NCBI GenBank assembly: GCA_028641055.1
Contig: CM054060.1
Location: 209,398,445-209,462,444 of the forward strand
Source of the DNA: Alopecurus myosuroides
Taxonomy: Eukaryota > Streptophyta > Magnoliopsida > Poales > Poaceae
Direction of reading: 5' to 3'
DNA: 64,000 nt
Position numbers and translations under genes: made by a program. This document shows positions 52,870 to 64,000 of this stretch, one piece after another (positions within the stretch are counted from its first letter, which is position 1; every line of letters begins with the position of its first letter). The notes under the pieces were generated by a model. The model saw only the letters and a program-made list of their open reading frames with translations, did no database searches and was not told the origin of the DNA.

Positions 52870-55800
52870 TGTGGTGACCCAGCACACCACTGCATGTGTA
52901 GTGCGCACGTCGGTGACATAATACTCACAGAAGGACTTATCCGTGAATATTACATCTCTCAGAGTGGTACAACAGAAACACAGCGGGTCCAAGCAAAGCG
53001 ATAGGATACAAACTTCATTACAAAATCTTGAGAATCTCTTTGACGAATCAAGAAGATCTCTCGCAAATGAAACATCAGAAGAAGCAATACGCAACTCCAA
53101 TCCGGAGAAGAACTCTAGCTCAGTTTTAATCCACTACGGCTGATGTCAGCCCTAATCTATGGCTTATAACTACTAAGTCCAAGAATGGCCTCTACCTACA
53201 CCTTGATAGCTTGTCCTCCACCAGTGTTGTTGATGATGATACTTTACCTACTAAGTAGTAGATCACTCCACGTAGCTTCATGAGGTAGTGATGGCTTCAC
53301 GATGACGACTTCCATATGCTTCCACTCTAAGAAGGGGGTCAAACGGGATAGAATGAGTAACGAGCGTTCCTCAACAAGTTCATGATAAATAGTGGGTGGT
53401 TGATGCACACACTACAGCTTTAGACTCGAAAGGGTCATAAGCTAATGCAAGGTTTTGTAAATCTTTCTTCAAGAGGTTGCTTTTAATTCTGAAAACTATG
53501 CCCGCCAGATCTTCACAGGATTAGAACTTTCATGGAGTTGCCTTTCCTGCGGCGTTCGTAGCTCCTTCCCGGAACAAGGGGTAACATGTCACATCCTTTT
53601 ACACTCTGTAGAGGTGCGTTACTTTACCCATGGACGACCAAGACCATGTTGCACAACCAGGCTCGAGATCCTGTCTACTCCCACTCAGGTGTGGGGCCCG
53701 GTAGTTGGTCCAAGCCAAACCGCGCTTCTTCGCACAACGCATGCCCACCCATTTCTGCCAGCAGGTTGAACGCCTGATTCCACCCCTCACGATGGAGATC
53801 TACGCGCCCCTGGCAGACACTCATAGACCCCAGAGTCCGTGGGACGTAAGGGCTCCCACCCATGTGCATGTAGTCTCGCAAGACCTACAGCGTACGTCTC
53901 TGGCAGTCCGTTGACATGCGAACGAGAAAAGTATCACGGCTGACTTACTCCCCCCATAGAAGATCCATGGTCAACGCGAATTTACGGCGCAAGAATCCTG
54001 ACGGTAGTTGTTGTTAATTCCTAGGTAATACGTTCCCATGCAGATGGAACCTTCCTTTGACCTATTCATATTACCATGGTTCCATCCGCCCACCAAACAG
54101 AACACTACCACTCGGGTAGTCATTCAATTAGTCATATTATTATAAAAATAGGATCATGTATTCTTTTGAGAATAGGTGATAATACGATAGGGTTTTTGCA
54201 AATAGTTTGTTATGAGATACTGCAAAGGATATGAGCAAGTGATGAACTTGCCTGAGATTTAAATGACCATAAAATTCCATGTCTTCGGGTCAAGGGTCAC
54301 GTAGAACATCCTGACGTCTGAAAGAGAGCAAAGTAGTCCCGGTAAGGACTACAGAAACACTAGCAACATGATACATGCATAATAATGAGATGCAATCGTG
54401 AAATACCCTGGAAAATACCCCAGCTTACAAGTGTAAGCTATATTTGATATGGTAACTTAATCTTATGAGTTTTAGGTGAATTGTTTCATTACTTGTGGTG
54501 ATGTGGTTATTACTACTTTTAGACTTACGTGTGTTTCACTTTTATTTAGCAAACAATTGTTATCTTGTTTAGGCAAACATGTTTATTACTTGATTAAATA
54601 GCAAAACAACAACACACGGAGAACAGTTATTGAATAGATAATAGACACACTTTATTTTATGTTCGAAAGTGTAGAGCTAATGTCAATGAGTTTAGTTGAA
54701 AATGATGAGCTAATAAAACTACTCTATCCTCACATAATTTGGTAGTGACTAGTGATGATAGGTTTAGTAGGTATGAAAACATGGTTTTATTAATAAGGAA
54801 AATCTTGTCTGTGATAGTTGTTTATGGTTATAATGGAATATTACAGAATTCCATTATACCCTTTTGAAACAATTCTATAAGTTGAAGAACATGTTTTATA
54901 TTTAACAGATTTTAATTGGAAATGCTTTTCTTTTTAATTTAATACATCATTCAATGATTCTGATAAGATTTGCACAAACTATTAATTTATTGATTTTAAA
55001 GGAGATAAATGACTAGGCAAATATTGAACACATGAAAACTTAGTCAAATGGCTTTGAAAACATCATAGATGAGTTTCATAAGTCATTTGGAACATTTTGA
55101 TATATAACTTGTATTTCTCTGATTTTATGAATTATTTATTATTTTCAGAGTTAATGGTTATTATTATTACTACTATTACTTCTTTATTTTATTTAATTAT
55201 TTAAGTACTTATTGGTTTCTCAGAAAACATAGATTATGGAATGTTTTGAAATGACTCACTATAGAAATTTGGAAGGATATAATCTTAGTTGTTTTTTTTA
55301 TTTTTATTCTAAACAAGTTTTTATTATAAATTACTATTCCATGATAATCAATTTTAAGACTATAAATATTATTGTATTATTATATTTAATAGTTTATATA
55401 CCAAAAACTTGTACTGATTTGATAAGTATTTAAATTCAACTTAATTTGAAATTTGTATAATTGTAGGTATTATTTTATATTTTTTTATTAACATTTTAGG
55501 GTATTTACCCATCTGCCCCTAGGCTGACAGGTGGCCCCAGGGGTTAGGGTTGGACCTAACCCACTGGTCTGGTCGGGCTGGACCAGACCAGGCACACACA
55601 CACGACCCGAGCCCCCCCCTCTTCTCCTCCTTCCTCTGCACAAGGCGACGCCGAGGCGACCGCATCGCCCGCCTCCCCTCCGGCGATTTCTTCTCTCCTC
55701 TCCGTCTATCCCCGCCGCCGTGACCTAGCGCCACCTCTTCTCCTCTCTGACCGCTACCACGCCCCCTCCTCGATCTGCTCTTCTCCCCGTGTGGCTCCCG

Positions 55801-58800
55801 TGGAGATCCTCAAACCCTAACCCTAGGGTTAGGTACTCGGGGTGCTCCTCCACCTCTCCGGTGGTCGTGGCTCCTTGACGTGACTCCTGGGGCTCCAGGA
55901 GTTGATGTGCTGCTGCGGCTGCTCCGATGGCTTCGTTTCCGGGGACGTCGCCGCCGGGACGGCCTGCGGGGCAACCGTGGCTTCCGCCGTGCTCCTCTCT
56001 CCATCCGGATGTGGTCACCACGATGGTGACCACCTGTAAGTTGCTCTCTCCTTTCTCTCTGCCCTCCAACCTCTCTCTCTCTCTCACGGATTCTTCCGTT
56101 TCCCCTTGCTCTGGAGTCTAGCCATCGAGCTAGCTCATGCTGCGCCTCCCTGTGATGCTTTCTGTGCCCTAGTACATGATTGGTAGCATTGGATGGTTTT
56201 ATCTTATGATTTACTTGATGTATGAGACATGGAATCCATGCCATGACCTATGATGGATGAGAGATTTTTATTGTGCACCGAGATAATCCCTCCGTTGCTA
56301 TGTGCGGTGAGATGTTACTGGTTTGTGTGTACGATCTCGGGGTGGCTTTGCTATTAGATCAAAATGATCCTATGATTATTTGATTTACTCTGGTGGTATA
56401 TGTTGGAAAAGTGAATGTGCAGTGTGGTAAAAATTGTCTTGCTTGTCCCCTGGACATGCATATGTACTGTTTTGGGACAATGATACTTGATGTTTTGTGC
56501 CCATGTGCTTATCTATGGAGTAGGATTTATCCTTCTGGTGCCTCATTAAGTGTGCACGGTTATAAACATGCTTAATATGATCTAGTGATGTTGGTATACA
56601 TCTGTGAGCAATTTTCTAAGCCAGTCCATCATGGATGATGTTATTGAGGCAATTAAACTCTTGGATAGGAACTGATAATTTACCAAATGTATCCACAGCT
56701 CAACGATGAACTTGATACCAAATCAGAGAGCAAAACAACATTCTAAACACAAGATATTGGGTTTGCTTGCCAGATCTCGTGTCTAGGGGGTGCACTCCTG
56801 GTATCCTGTGTTTGGTGTGTTTTCCTTTGGAGCAATTTACTTAGTTGGCTTAATTTTCTGGACAGATTTGGATTTCTAAACTGATAAGAACATGGTACTG
56901 CTGATCTAATGCCCCTAAGCAATTTTATCTGATAAGAACAGTTGCTTCCATCTTGATTAAGCCCCTGGCGAGTGATGCAAAGCCTGAGGCCCAAGTTTAA
57001 ATACGAACATATGCTAGATTTGATGATTTTAATTTCCAGTGATGAACTTTAGCATAGCACTTCTATGCCTATCTGAGGAAAATAACCCCAGCCTGCTTTC
57101 TGTGCACTAATCTAGCAATTGCTTGCTAGATGGTGTGTAGTTAACAACCTGGGGCTTGTTGGCTATGGATGGTTTGTGTGCTTGTGGTCTGCTTGCTCCT
57201 CAGCCTTGCTCCTCCACTTATAGATTGGCCTTGTGAGATCTTGCTCCAGGTATGCCTCCCCAGCTAGTGGCTTGGCCTTGTTGTTATCCTACTGGATCTA
57301 TGGTCTCACAGATCTTTGCTGGATGAATTGAGTTGTGGTGCTGTGGTTTCCTGGTGGTTGTTCTTGTTGTTCTTGCTGGAGCTGTGCAACTCGAGATGTG
57401 AATAGGGGAAAGTGTGATGTGACTCCCTCCCCTTGCGGCTGGTGTGGTATTTATACCACAGCAGGGGTTTTGACAGCACTAAAGTGTGATGGTGAGTGTG
57501 TTGTGTGCTTGTCTACGTTGCCTAGGATATTTCCTGGGAGATGTGCTCGGTTTGCATTTGGTCTTATCCTGGTGTTGTACTTAATTTTGGCTTGCCACTT
57601 GTATTACCTGATACTTGCCCATGATGTTGGTCTGAGGCACTACCACTGATTTGAATAGATACTACAAGTAATTTACTTAACCCAGTGATGAGATTAGCAG
57701 TGCATCACACTGCAAATCTGAGGGTACTAATCCCCACTCACCCACCTTTCTTTTATTTTCTTTTGTTTATTTTGCAGGAATAGAAGATAAATTGGAGACT
57801 GTAACTTTGCAAGGATTAGTTTAGGAATTTATTTTGTAATTGTCCACTTGTAATAGAACATGTAATTTTTCATTTGTTGGATTATGTAATGACTTTGTAT
57901 TATTATTTTATTATCAATAAAGTTTATTGTTTTCTTTTTCTTATACACAATGAAATTGGAAATGTCCAATACTTGATATTTCTTAATTGTTTCCATTTGA
58001 TTATGGTAATAGTATTTTCTTGATTATTCAATTTGAATTCAAATTCAATTCAAATATTCACAAGTTTCAAATAATTCAAGTTTGAACTCCTCAATTTCAA
58101 ATTTAATCAATAGGTCATGTCGAAATTCCACTCTCTTCCCATATTGGTCTCGCTCTCTCTCTCCACTAGAATATCGATGGGACCTCGATCACTTCGGGGT
58201 CTAGTATTTACAAATAAGTCTCCAGTTGCCACGAGTCTTCTGGTACTGTCTTTGTCACTTGAAAGGCAGATCCACTCATGGATTCCATCATCAACTATCT
58301 TACCCTTGTGGTGAAAACAACCAGTTGTTCAAAGCAAATATTTTACTTAGATGTTTATGAAAATATGGGAGATTTTTTTATGACACCAATTAGCCTTAAA
58401 CATATAAAAAGAATTTGTTGACAAGTTTGCAAGGCTTATCCCCAAATTACTTTTCATATCCAAGAGACTGAGATGTACTAGGTTATTCAAACTTCTGTTG
58501 GTTTGTGTCTGACACTCAATTGTTTGAGTATATAAAAGTGATCTGTTAACAAGGTGTACAGGCTTGTTACCAAACTACTTCTATATAGCACTAACATTGG
58601 AGTATCACACTGTTTCAAGAGTGTTGATAAGATCAGATCAATATATAAAAGTTCTCCAAGTACTCTTATGGTAGATTGGAGTAGCACTTCTAAAACACTC
58701 TAAATATTCTTCTTGAAGATCCTCCTGTGGTAGTTTCTCCTTTCTGGTGAGTTGCTTATCTTGCAGATTGATTTAGAGAAGATTGGGAACAAGATAGAAT

Positions 58801-59268
58801 AATCTTGACAACATAAAAAGATCTAGATTAAGAATTAATTCATGATTAGGAAATATAATATCCCTACTGTTGTGATGGTTCAATTGTGTATTACTATCTT
58901 GTGGAGATGTGATCACCAGCTATGTGGTTTGGATACTCACTCCTCTTTGAGTTCTGGATACCTAGTTGATTTCTCTCAAATCACTTACAGACTTGAGGTT
59001 AGGCTTGTTGAGAGTTAGTGTTGGTCACAACCAATTATGGTTTGTGTAACCAGATGGTTTGGTTTCTTAAGATACTTTTATAAAGATCACTCCAATTATA
59101 CTCTTGACCAGATGATCTAGTCCTATTTCATCATGTCAAGTGAAACATTGGTCACTTTGGTTTGTTTAAACTTTCGCGCAAAAATTTCCCGTACTTTTAG
59201 ATGCATGCTTTGCAAATGCACATATTAAATTTAGATCCTTATAACTTCCCAAACACTGGGATGTTACA
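52870..59268 (-). repeat. Right giant LTR (5' LTR)
   Basis: It is the copy of 44644-51034. It would carry the active promoter. The minus-strand TATAAATA at about 57448-57455 is the best candidate. Confidence 0.92.
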
Positions 59269-60498
59269 GTGGCCGGCGGCGGGGGTGAGGACGGACGGTT
59301 TTTGAGGCAGTGGGTGGGCGAATAGCGGCAACAATGGTTGGAGCATGCTCACTGGCTGACACTTTCTCTTCCCTTAAAACGCTGGCAACAACGGGAGGAT
59401 GAACAATGTTGATGTCTTCTACACCCCCGGGGATGACTTGATCAAGTGTCTCTTTTGCTGGCACGTGTTGAGATGCACTAACAACACCATCTGTAGGACC
59501 CTCTCCAGTTTGATGTGATGCAATAACAACCAGGACTATAGTATCCTTTGCTGGCTGATTCTGAGATGCACTGGAGTCTGAAGTTTCACCACTAGCCATG
59601 GGATAGGGGATTGTGAAGCTCGCATCAGATGTGCTTGCGCCGTGAACATCCAGTAAAAGTGATGCCATCCGCTGAGCCTGAATTGTCTTCACAACATTCC
59701 CAAAAGTCACACAGGCCTCGTCAATTTCAATAGCAAACAAGCCCTTATGCTTCTTGTAGATTGCAGACAAGTGTGGAGGCACCCGCAAACACAACAAAAG
59801 GAACACATGCAATAATAAGTTATTCACAAGTGTGTCGACAGTTGAGATGCAACAAAAATGCATGAAAACCCCCCCAAAAAAGATACATATATATGGACAA
59901 ACTAGAACTACACAAAAACAACTAATTTGGGGATAGTAAACACAATGTAGGCATTACAACAAGAGATATCAACTAGTGTTATAGATATGCACAATAATAG
60001 ACACAATAAAAAATTACTGTTACAACAACCAAATGCAAAGTAGAAACCGAAAGAAAAATATACGAAGGTAACAGATAAAAAAAGAAGTAACACGAAGTAT
60101 TCACCTCCAATTCCTGACTGCTTGGCATCGCCTTTTGGAGCCACTCATTGAGAGAAGCTGAAGGAATCACCTCAGTTTCTTCCGCAGCAGCCTCAGGTTG
60201 AATTTCCACTTTGGGGGCATTGACATTACCAACAACAGGAGCATCAACATACACTGTATGACGAATGTTCAGAAGCTACAAAACACAAAAAGAAAGCAAA
60301 ATAATGGTTACTGCTGCATCGAAACATGGACATAAAAAAACAACATGAAGAGCGAAACAAAAAGGAGGGGAAGAAAAAGGGTAGTGACTTACTAGACGCA
60401 TCCCAAAGGCAGCAAGGCTGAGGCTTAACTTGTTCTTGTCAATCTCCACTACAAGAGCAAAGTCAGCATCACGAACAAAGCAAGCCCATGTAAATGAT
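59264..60498 (-). pseudogene. Minus-strand gene fragment, three exons, interrupted by the giant-LTR element
   Basis: Exon A is 60498-60393, with acceptor CATCACAG and donor GTAAGT; it encodes FTWACFVRDADFALVVEID and LAAFGMRL. Exon B is 60275-60105, with acceptor TTTTGTAG and donor GTGAAT; it encodes an Ala/Glu/Pro-rich stretch. Exon C begins about 59752 after ACAAG; it encodes HKGLFAIEIDEACVTFG followed by a Ser/Pro/Val-rich tail. Phases agree across A-B-C. The frame reaches the insertion site and resumes in phase at 44643, where it leads into the Harbinger fragment. I do not recognise the family; FVRDADFALVVEID recalls repetitive uncharacterised grass proteins. The 5' end is missing upstream of 60499. 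Confidence 0.5.
59269..59273. repeat. Target site duplication GTGGC (right copy)
   Basis: It matches 44639-44643. Confidence 0.93.
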
Positions 60499-60625
60499 CT
60501 GTGATGAAATAGTGGGGCAAAATTAGTTGCAACCAACACATCAATAACACAAGCAAAGAAAAACATAAAAAAAATGTTGTAAAACAAACAAGGATGCATA
60601 CCGCAAGTGATGAGGACATCCCTAG

Positions 60626-60901
60626 CTCTTCACTATTGTTACACATGAGGATGTTCCAATAAAAGCTAATGAAGTAAGGATTGGTCCAATGACAAGATCA
60701 AGAACCAAGCTATTACAACAACAGGTGAATTCACTCCTACTTGAGTATAATGTTTATAATTGTGAGAACTTTATACTACCTAAATCCATGCATTTATGTA
60801 TTCTCAGGTTTATTGATAACACAAGCATGAATGGAGATCATGGAGAGGAGATACACATTGATGGATATGGACTAGAAGAGGATATGGAGATCAAGTGCTA
60901 G
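60626..60901 (+). pseudogene. 3' end of a gypsy pol frame
   Basis: The frame is open from 60626 to TAG 60899-60901 and reads EDVPIKANEVRIGPMTRSRTK, then LQQQVNSLLLE. The motif GPMTRSRAKxLQQQVN is a known C-terminal tail of grass gypsy polyproteins. It is truncated on the left near the minus-strand gene fragment. Confidence 0.6.
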
Positions 60902-60931
60902 CATGGTGAAAACAACCAATAACAAATGTTA

Positions 60932-61550
60932 TGATGACAAGGGGATAGTGCCTCCACAAGGTCAAATGCACTTAGTGTGGAAAACAATGCCAATATGTTA
61001 TTTTCACACTCATTGATGGACAAGCAAGAGGAAGGCGCCCACAAAGTATATCTATGCGCCATATAGAGTCCTAGTAGTTGTAGGTTTGGTTTGTATATCA
61101 ATATTGGCCGCATCCCACTTAATTGGGTCGGTTTGTATCTATTTGTGTCCTAGTAGGAGTCCTAGACCTAGTAGGTTTGGTGCTTGCGCAAGGGAGCCCC
61201 CTTGTGGCCGCACCCCCTCTCATATATACCCCTTGGGGCGCATAGGAGAGGTTAGACTACGTTAAAACTAAAACCCTAGACCTCTAGATTGAAACAACTT
61301 GTAAGCCTTCATCTGGAAGTTCATCTGCAAACTTTACGTGTTACCTTCTGTTCCATTGGGAATAAGAAGGTACATGACCACTTGTAGTCGGTGGATTACT
61401 TGTGCAAGAGTGTGGAGTTGAGAATATCCTTGGGGTTGCTATCTTTTGCATTGGCATCAGGGATCAGCCGGGAGAGTTCTTAGTGGCGCACTAGTTATCA
61501 TATTGAAGTTATCTGTGAGTTCACTGAGAAGATTGGGCCACCCCTTATCA
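60932..61550 (+). repeat. LTR of a gypsy element (approximate limits)
   Basis: It lies between the pol tail and a primer-site-like sequence. The ends TGATGACAAGGGG and CCCCTTATCA are roughly inverted. TATATA is at about 61223-61228. The second LTR is outside the window, so the limits are provisional. Confidence 0.5.
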
Positions 61551-61552
61551 TC

Positions 61553-61566
61553 TTGGTATCATATTT
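61553..61566 (+). other. Primer-site-like sequence
   Basis: TTGGTATCATATTT resembles the tRNA-Met site TGGTATCAGAGC in its first eight bases only. It is placed two bases after the LTR end. Confidence 0.45.
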
Positions 61567-63069
61567 ACAGGTTGCCTCAGTGAGCTATCAAATTTCCCTT
61601 TAGATTTGAGTGTTTTTATTACCTATCCAGAAAATTTCCCCACAAAAATAGTGTAGTTCATTGCCATAGCTTAGATATCACCTTAGTTTCAATTACTAGT
61701 GTTGTTTTTGTGTTTGATTTTGTGTTCCTTTTTGTCTTTTAGTTTTGTTATTTTCGGCTAGGGTTAGGGTTCTTGTTCCCCTGGTCGAGCTCATATCAAA
61801 AAACCATAAAAAAAATCCGCTCCAGATCGATTTTATTCCACCCAATCCGAGTTGATCTCAAAAATATACCGCGGCAGCGTTTTTGCTAGTTTCTCTGCCG
61901 TACCGCACCACCACTCCGTTTCCCACCCAAACTCGGATTTCCACTGTTCCGCGCTTACAAATCCCCTTCTGCAACCCGCAGCGCACCATACCACCCGCCC
62001 ACCTGCGCGTTGCCGCGGTACGCGTTTGCGCCAAAACGCTGCCGTGCGTTCCCACCGCTGCCGCCAACTCGTTACACGCGCGCTGGTTTTTCTGCCGTAA
62101 CGCGCTTACCACTGCCTGTGTCGCTCGCGCGCGCGCTGCCGTGACAGAATTTCTCGCAGTTTTGTTGCCGCGCGCTGTTTCTTGCCGTGAACGTGGGCAG
62201 TTCTGCCGTGGCACGGTTTTTGGTCGTTTTTGCTGCTGTACGGTACCAATTTGACCCGTTTTGCTGCCGTGGGCTACAATTCCCTGTCGTGAGCTATTTG
62301 GAGCTAGTTTCGCTTAGAATTTTTCTGTTTTTCCTTGTTTTCTCCTGTTTTCTTCATTAGGAACAATACATCCATACCTTGTGAACCTAGCCACAGCCTT
62401 TCTACAGCACTTTAATAGGAACTTGCCCACAAGTATAGCTATTTTGTGCTCTGACAGGTTGCTCATTTTTCATCACCACCATTGTGTTCACTAGTATATT
62501 GGTTCATATTGCTCCTAGTTGTGTTTAAGGCCATTGGAAAAATACAAAAAAATAGAAAAAGAGTAAAAGTATAAAAAAAAGAGAAAAGAGAAAAACAGAA
62601 AATTGCAAAGAGGCCATATTGATACTATTGTTTCTAGTTGAGCTTGCCATTGTGACACTTGGTTTTTCATTGAGCAATCTTGTGCCTGACAATTAAGAGC
62701 CTAGCTAGTGACTTTCTAGTGCATTGCAAAATCTCATCCATATATTTGCATTGCCACATTTGTCTCCATTATTGTGTGAGTTTCCTTGGGTATTTTTATA
62801 TCTTCACAAAGACAGCAAATAGGACTTGTTACTTTGGTGATTGTTAGGTATCCATACCAAGCCCCACTAAATAACCTTGTTTGCTTTTGTGAGAGTTAAA
62901 AACCTGGGTATTCTCTTCTTCACATCAAAGTACATTAATTGCCTCTACTTGTGGTAAGTATTTCTATTCACTTTGGAAGGGTAAGATAACCTATTGTCTT
63001 GCTAGATTTTTGAGTGAGTTGTGAGAGAACACCACAACCTATACTTGTTTCTATTACACTAACCTACTA
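61567..63069 (+). other. Leader region of the gypsy element
   Basis: No gene is seen. The block 61860-62290 is GC-rich and has at least seven TGCCGT(G/A) units. The rest is AT-rich leader leading to the gag ATG. Confidence 0.5.
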
Positions 63070-64000
63070 ATGGATTTTTCTAGTGGTGATCTTGTGCAAC
63101 AAAAGAAGGACCATGAGGAGGGAGTTAATTGGAGGGAGTATGAGGCTCTAAGGGATGTATTGGCAAAACACATCAAGGACAATCATAATGAAATCAAGAA
63201 ATTTGTGCAAGATGCATGTGATCCTTTATATGAGGCTCTCCAAGCTATGGAGACCAAGATGGAGGCCACACATAAATTGGCCGAAACAAAAAGTGGGGAA
63301 GTGAGAACAATCAATGATTCTATTGCTCAAATGACTACTACCCTTGTTGGACTTCAAACCATGATTCAAGATAGATTTCCTCTTGTTGATGATGACAATG
63401 CTAGTGTCCATAGTGATGCTAATAATGGCTTGGAAGCCAATGGAGAGGTGGATAATTTTCTTGGCCGTGGAGCTAGAGGAGATAGAGCTAGAGGAGGATT
63501 TAATGGCCGAGCCAACCATATGGGTGCAAGGAGAGTGCCCAATAATGTGGTTCCTGAAAATCAAAGAGAGGATGGTTTGAGTAAGCCAAAATTATATATT
63601 CCTTCTTTTAGTTTTGATACTATGGATGTGGAGGAATATTTGCTATGGGAGCTAAAAATTGAGAAGCTATGGAGATTGCATGATTATAATGAGGATAGAA
63701 AAATCAAATTGGCATCTTCTGAGTTTGATGGATATGCTCTTAGATGGTGGGATACTACTGTGAGAAAGAGGCAAGAGGATGGTGAGTTACCCATTGTCAC
63801 TTGGAACACCATGAAGAGAGTCATGAGGGATAGATTTGTTCCACCAAATTACATAAGGCAACAATTTGATCAATTGCAACAATTGAGGCAAGGTACTATG
63901 ACTGTTGATGCTTATTATCAAGAGATGGAATTAATCATGCAAAGGGCACGTGTGAGAGAGCAATTGGAGCAAACAATGCAAAGGTTTCTTTCAGGTTTGA
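63070..64000 (+). CDS. Gag of a Ty3/gypsy element, cut by the window edge
   Basis: ATG 63070 opens a frame that stays open to the end of the window (310 codons). The first 110 residues form a charged helix region, then a Gly/Arg-rich segment (GRGARGDRARGGF). The retrotransposon gag domain follows: KLYIPSFSFDTMDVEEYLLW, then WWDTTVRKRQ, TMKRVMRDRFVPPNY and LQQLRQGTMTVDAYYQEME. These are the standard landmarks of chromovirus and related gypsy gags. No stop or frameshift is seen in this part, so it may belong to a fairly intact element. Zinc knuckle and pol would lie beyond 64000. Confidence 0.88.
   Translation, partial: MDFSSGDLVQQKKDHEEGVNWREYEALRDVLAKHIKDNHNEIKKFVQDACDPLYEALQAMETKMEATHKLAETKSGEVRTINDSIAQMTTTLVGLQTMIQDRFPLVDDDNASVHSDANNGLEANGEVDNFLGRGARGDRARGGFNGRANHMGARRVPNNVVPENQREDGLSKPKLYIPSFSFDTMDVEEYLLWELKIEKLWRLHDYNEDRKIKLASSEFDGYALRWWDTTVRKRQEDGELPIVTWNTMKRVMRDRFVPPNYIRQQFDQLQQLRQGTMTVDAYYQEMELIMQRARVREQLEQTMQRFLSGL

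Larger units (their letters stand above)
44644..59268 (-). mobile_element. Non-autonomous LTR retrotransposon with giant 6.4-kb LTRs (LARD-like)
   Basis: The element is 14,625 bp, with LTRs of 6,391 bp (44644-51034) and 6,399 bp (52870-59268) and 1,835 bp between them. On the minus strand the LTR starts TGTAACATC and ends GTCACCACA. The primer site TGGTATCAGAGC (initiator tRNA-Met) follows the 5' LTR, and the tract AAGGGGGAGATAC precedes the 3' LTR. The target duplication is GTGGC. No gag or pol motif is present. LTR copies differ by small changes, roughly 1% by eye. The termini, primer site and tract resemble Tekay/Retrosat-type chromoviruses, a likely source of enzymes in trans. Large retrotransposon derivatives (LARDs) are known, but LTRs this long are unusual. 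Confidence 0.93.

Noticed and set aside
44644..59268. Giant element read in plus orientation
   Set aside because: No primer site follows the left LTR and no polypurine tract precedes the right LTR on the plus strand, whereas both are perfect on the minus strand.

Overview
The window is gene-poor plant nuclear DNA, almost certainly from a large-genome grass. The evidence is nested LTR retrotransposons with tRNA-type primer sites and 5-bp target duplications, GT-AG introns, plant TATA boxes, a long satellite array, and decayed grass-type protein families. No intact host housekeeping gene, rRNA, tRNA or CRISPR array was found.

Region 1 (1-17278): AT-rich DNA, then a GC-rich block, split by a 15.4-kb Ty3/gypsy element of the Tat lineage (1891-17278). 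Its LTRs are both 909 bp with about 3 differences, the target duplication is TCTCC, and it has a primer site and a polypurine-like tract. The sense strand holds one gag-pol frame interrupted only by two in-frame TAG codons (gag extension / gag-protease / RT-RNaseH-integrase). The 6.6 kb between pol and the 3' LTR carries an antisense gene with its own TATA box and eight exons. All seven introns are GT-AG and all phases agree (about 1,409 codons, one of them TAG). This is the most striking feature of the window.

Region 2 (17284-26440): AT-rich DNA, then about 7.4 kb of ~358-bp satellite. Its variants repeat in a fixed seven-monomer order (higher-order unit about 2.5 kb). A diverged relative of the satellite follows.

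Region 3 (26441-33700): decayed gene fragments. They include a zf-XS-like gene, a foldback element, a three-exon coiled-coil gene with a frameshift, a fragment with two in-frame TAGs, and a GRF zinc-finger pseudogene between two ~325-bp direct repeats rich in CGCGACG.

Region 4 (33700-44233): the 3' part of a non-autonomous LTR element whose protein contains 26-aa and 22-aa tandem repeats. Its 3' LTR is split by a 6.9-kb Athila-like element (36431-43290, minus strand, TSD CATGC) whose only sizeable ORF looks membrane-bound.

Region 5 (44234-60625): a minus-strand mosaic of gene exons and a Harbinger transposase fragment. It is split by a 14.6-kb non-autonomous element (44644-59268, minus strand, TSD GTGGC) with giant 6.4-kb LTRs and only 1.8 kb of internal DNA.

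Region 6 (60626-64000): a pol tail, an LTR, a leader and the start of gag of another gypsy element, suggesting a tandem or recombined pair that runs off the window edge.

Domain calls come from motif reading only. Coordinates were counted by hand from the sequence, and divergence values are by eye.
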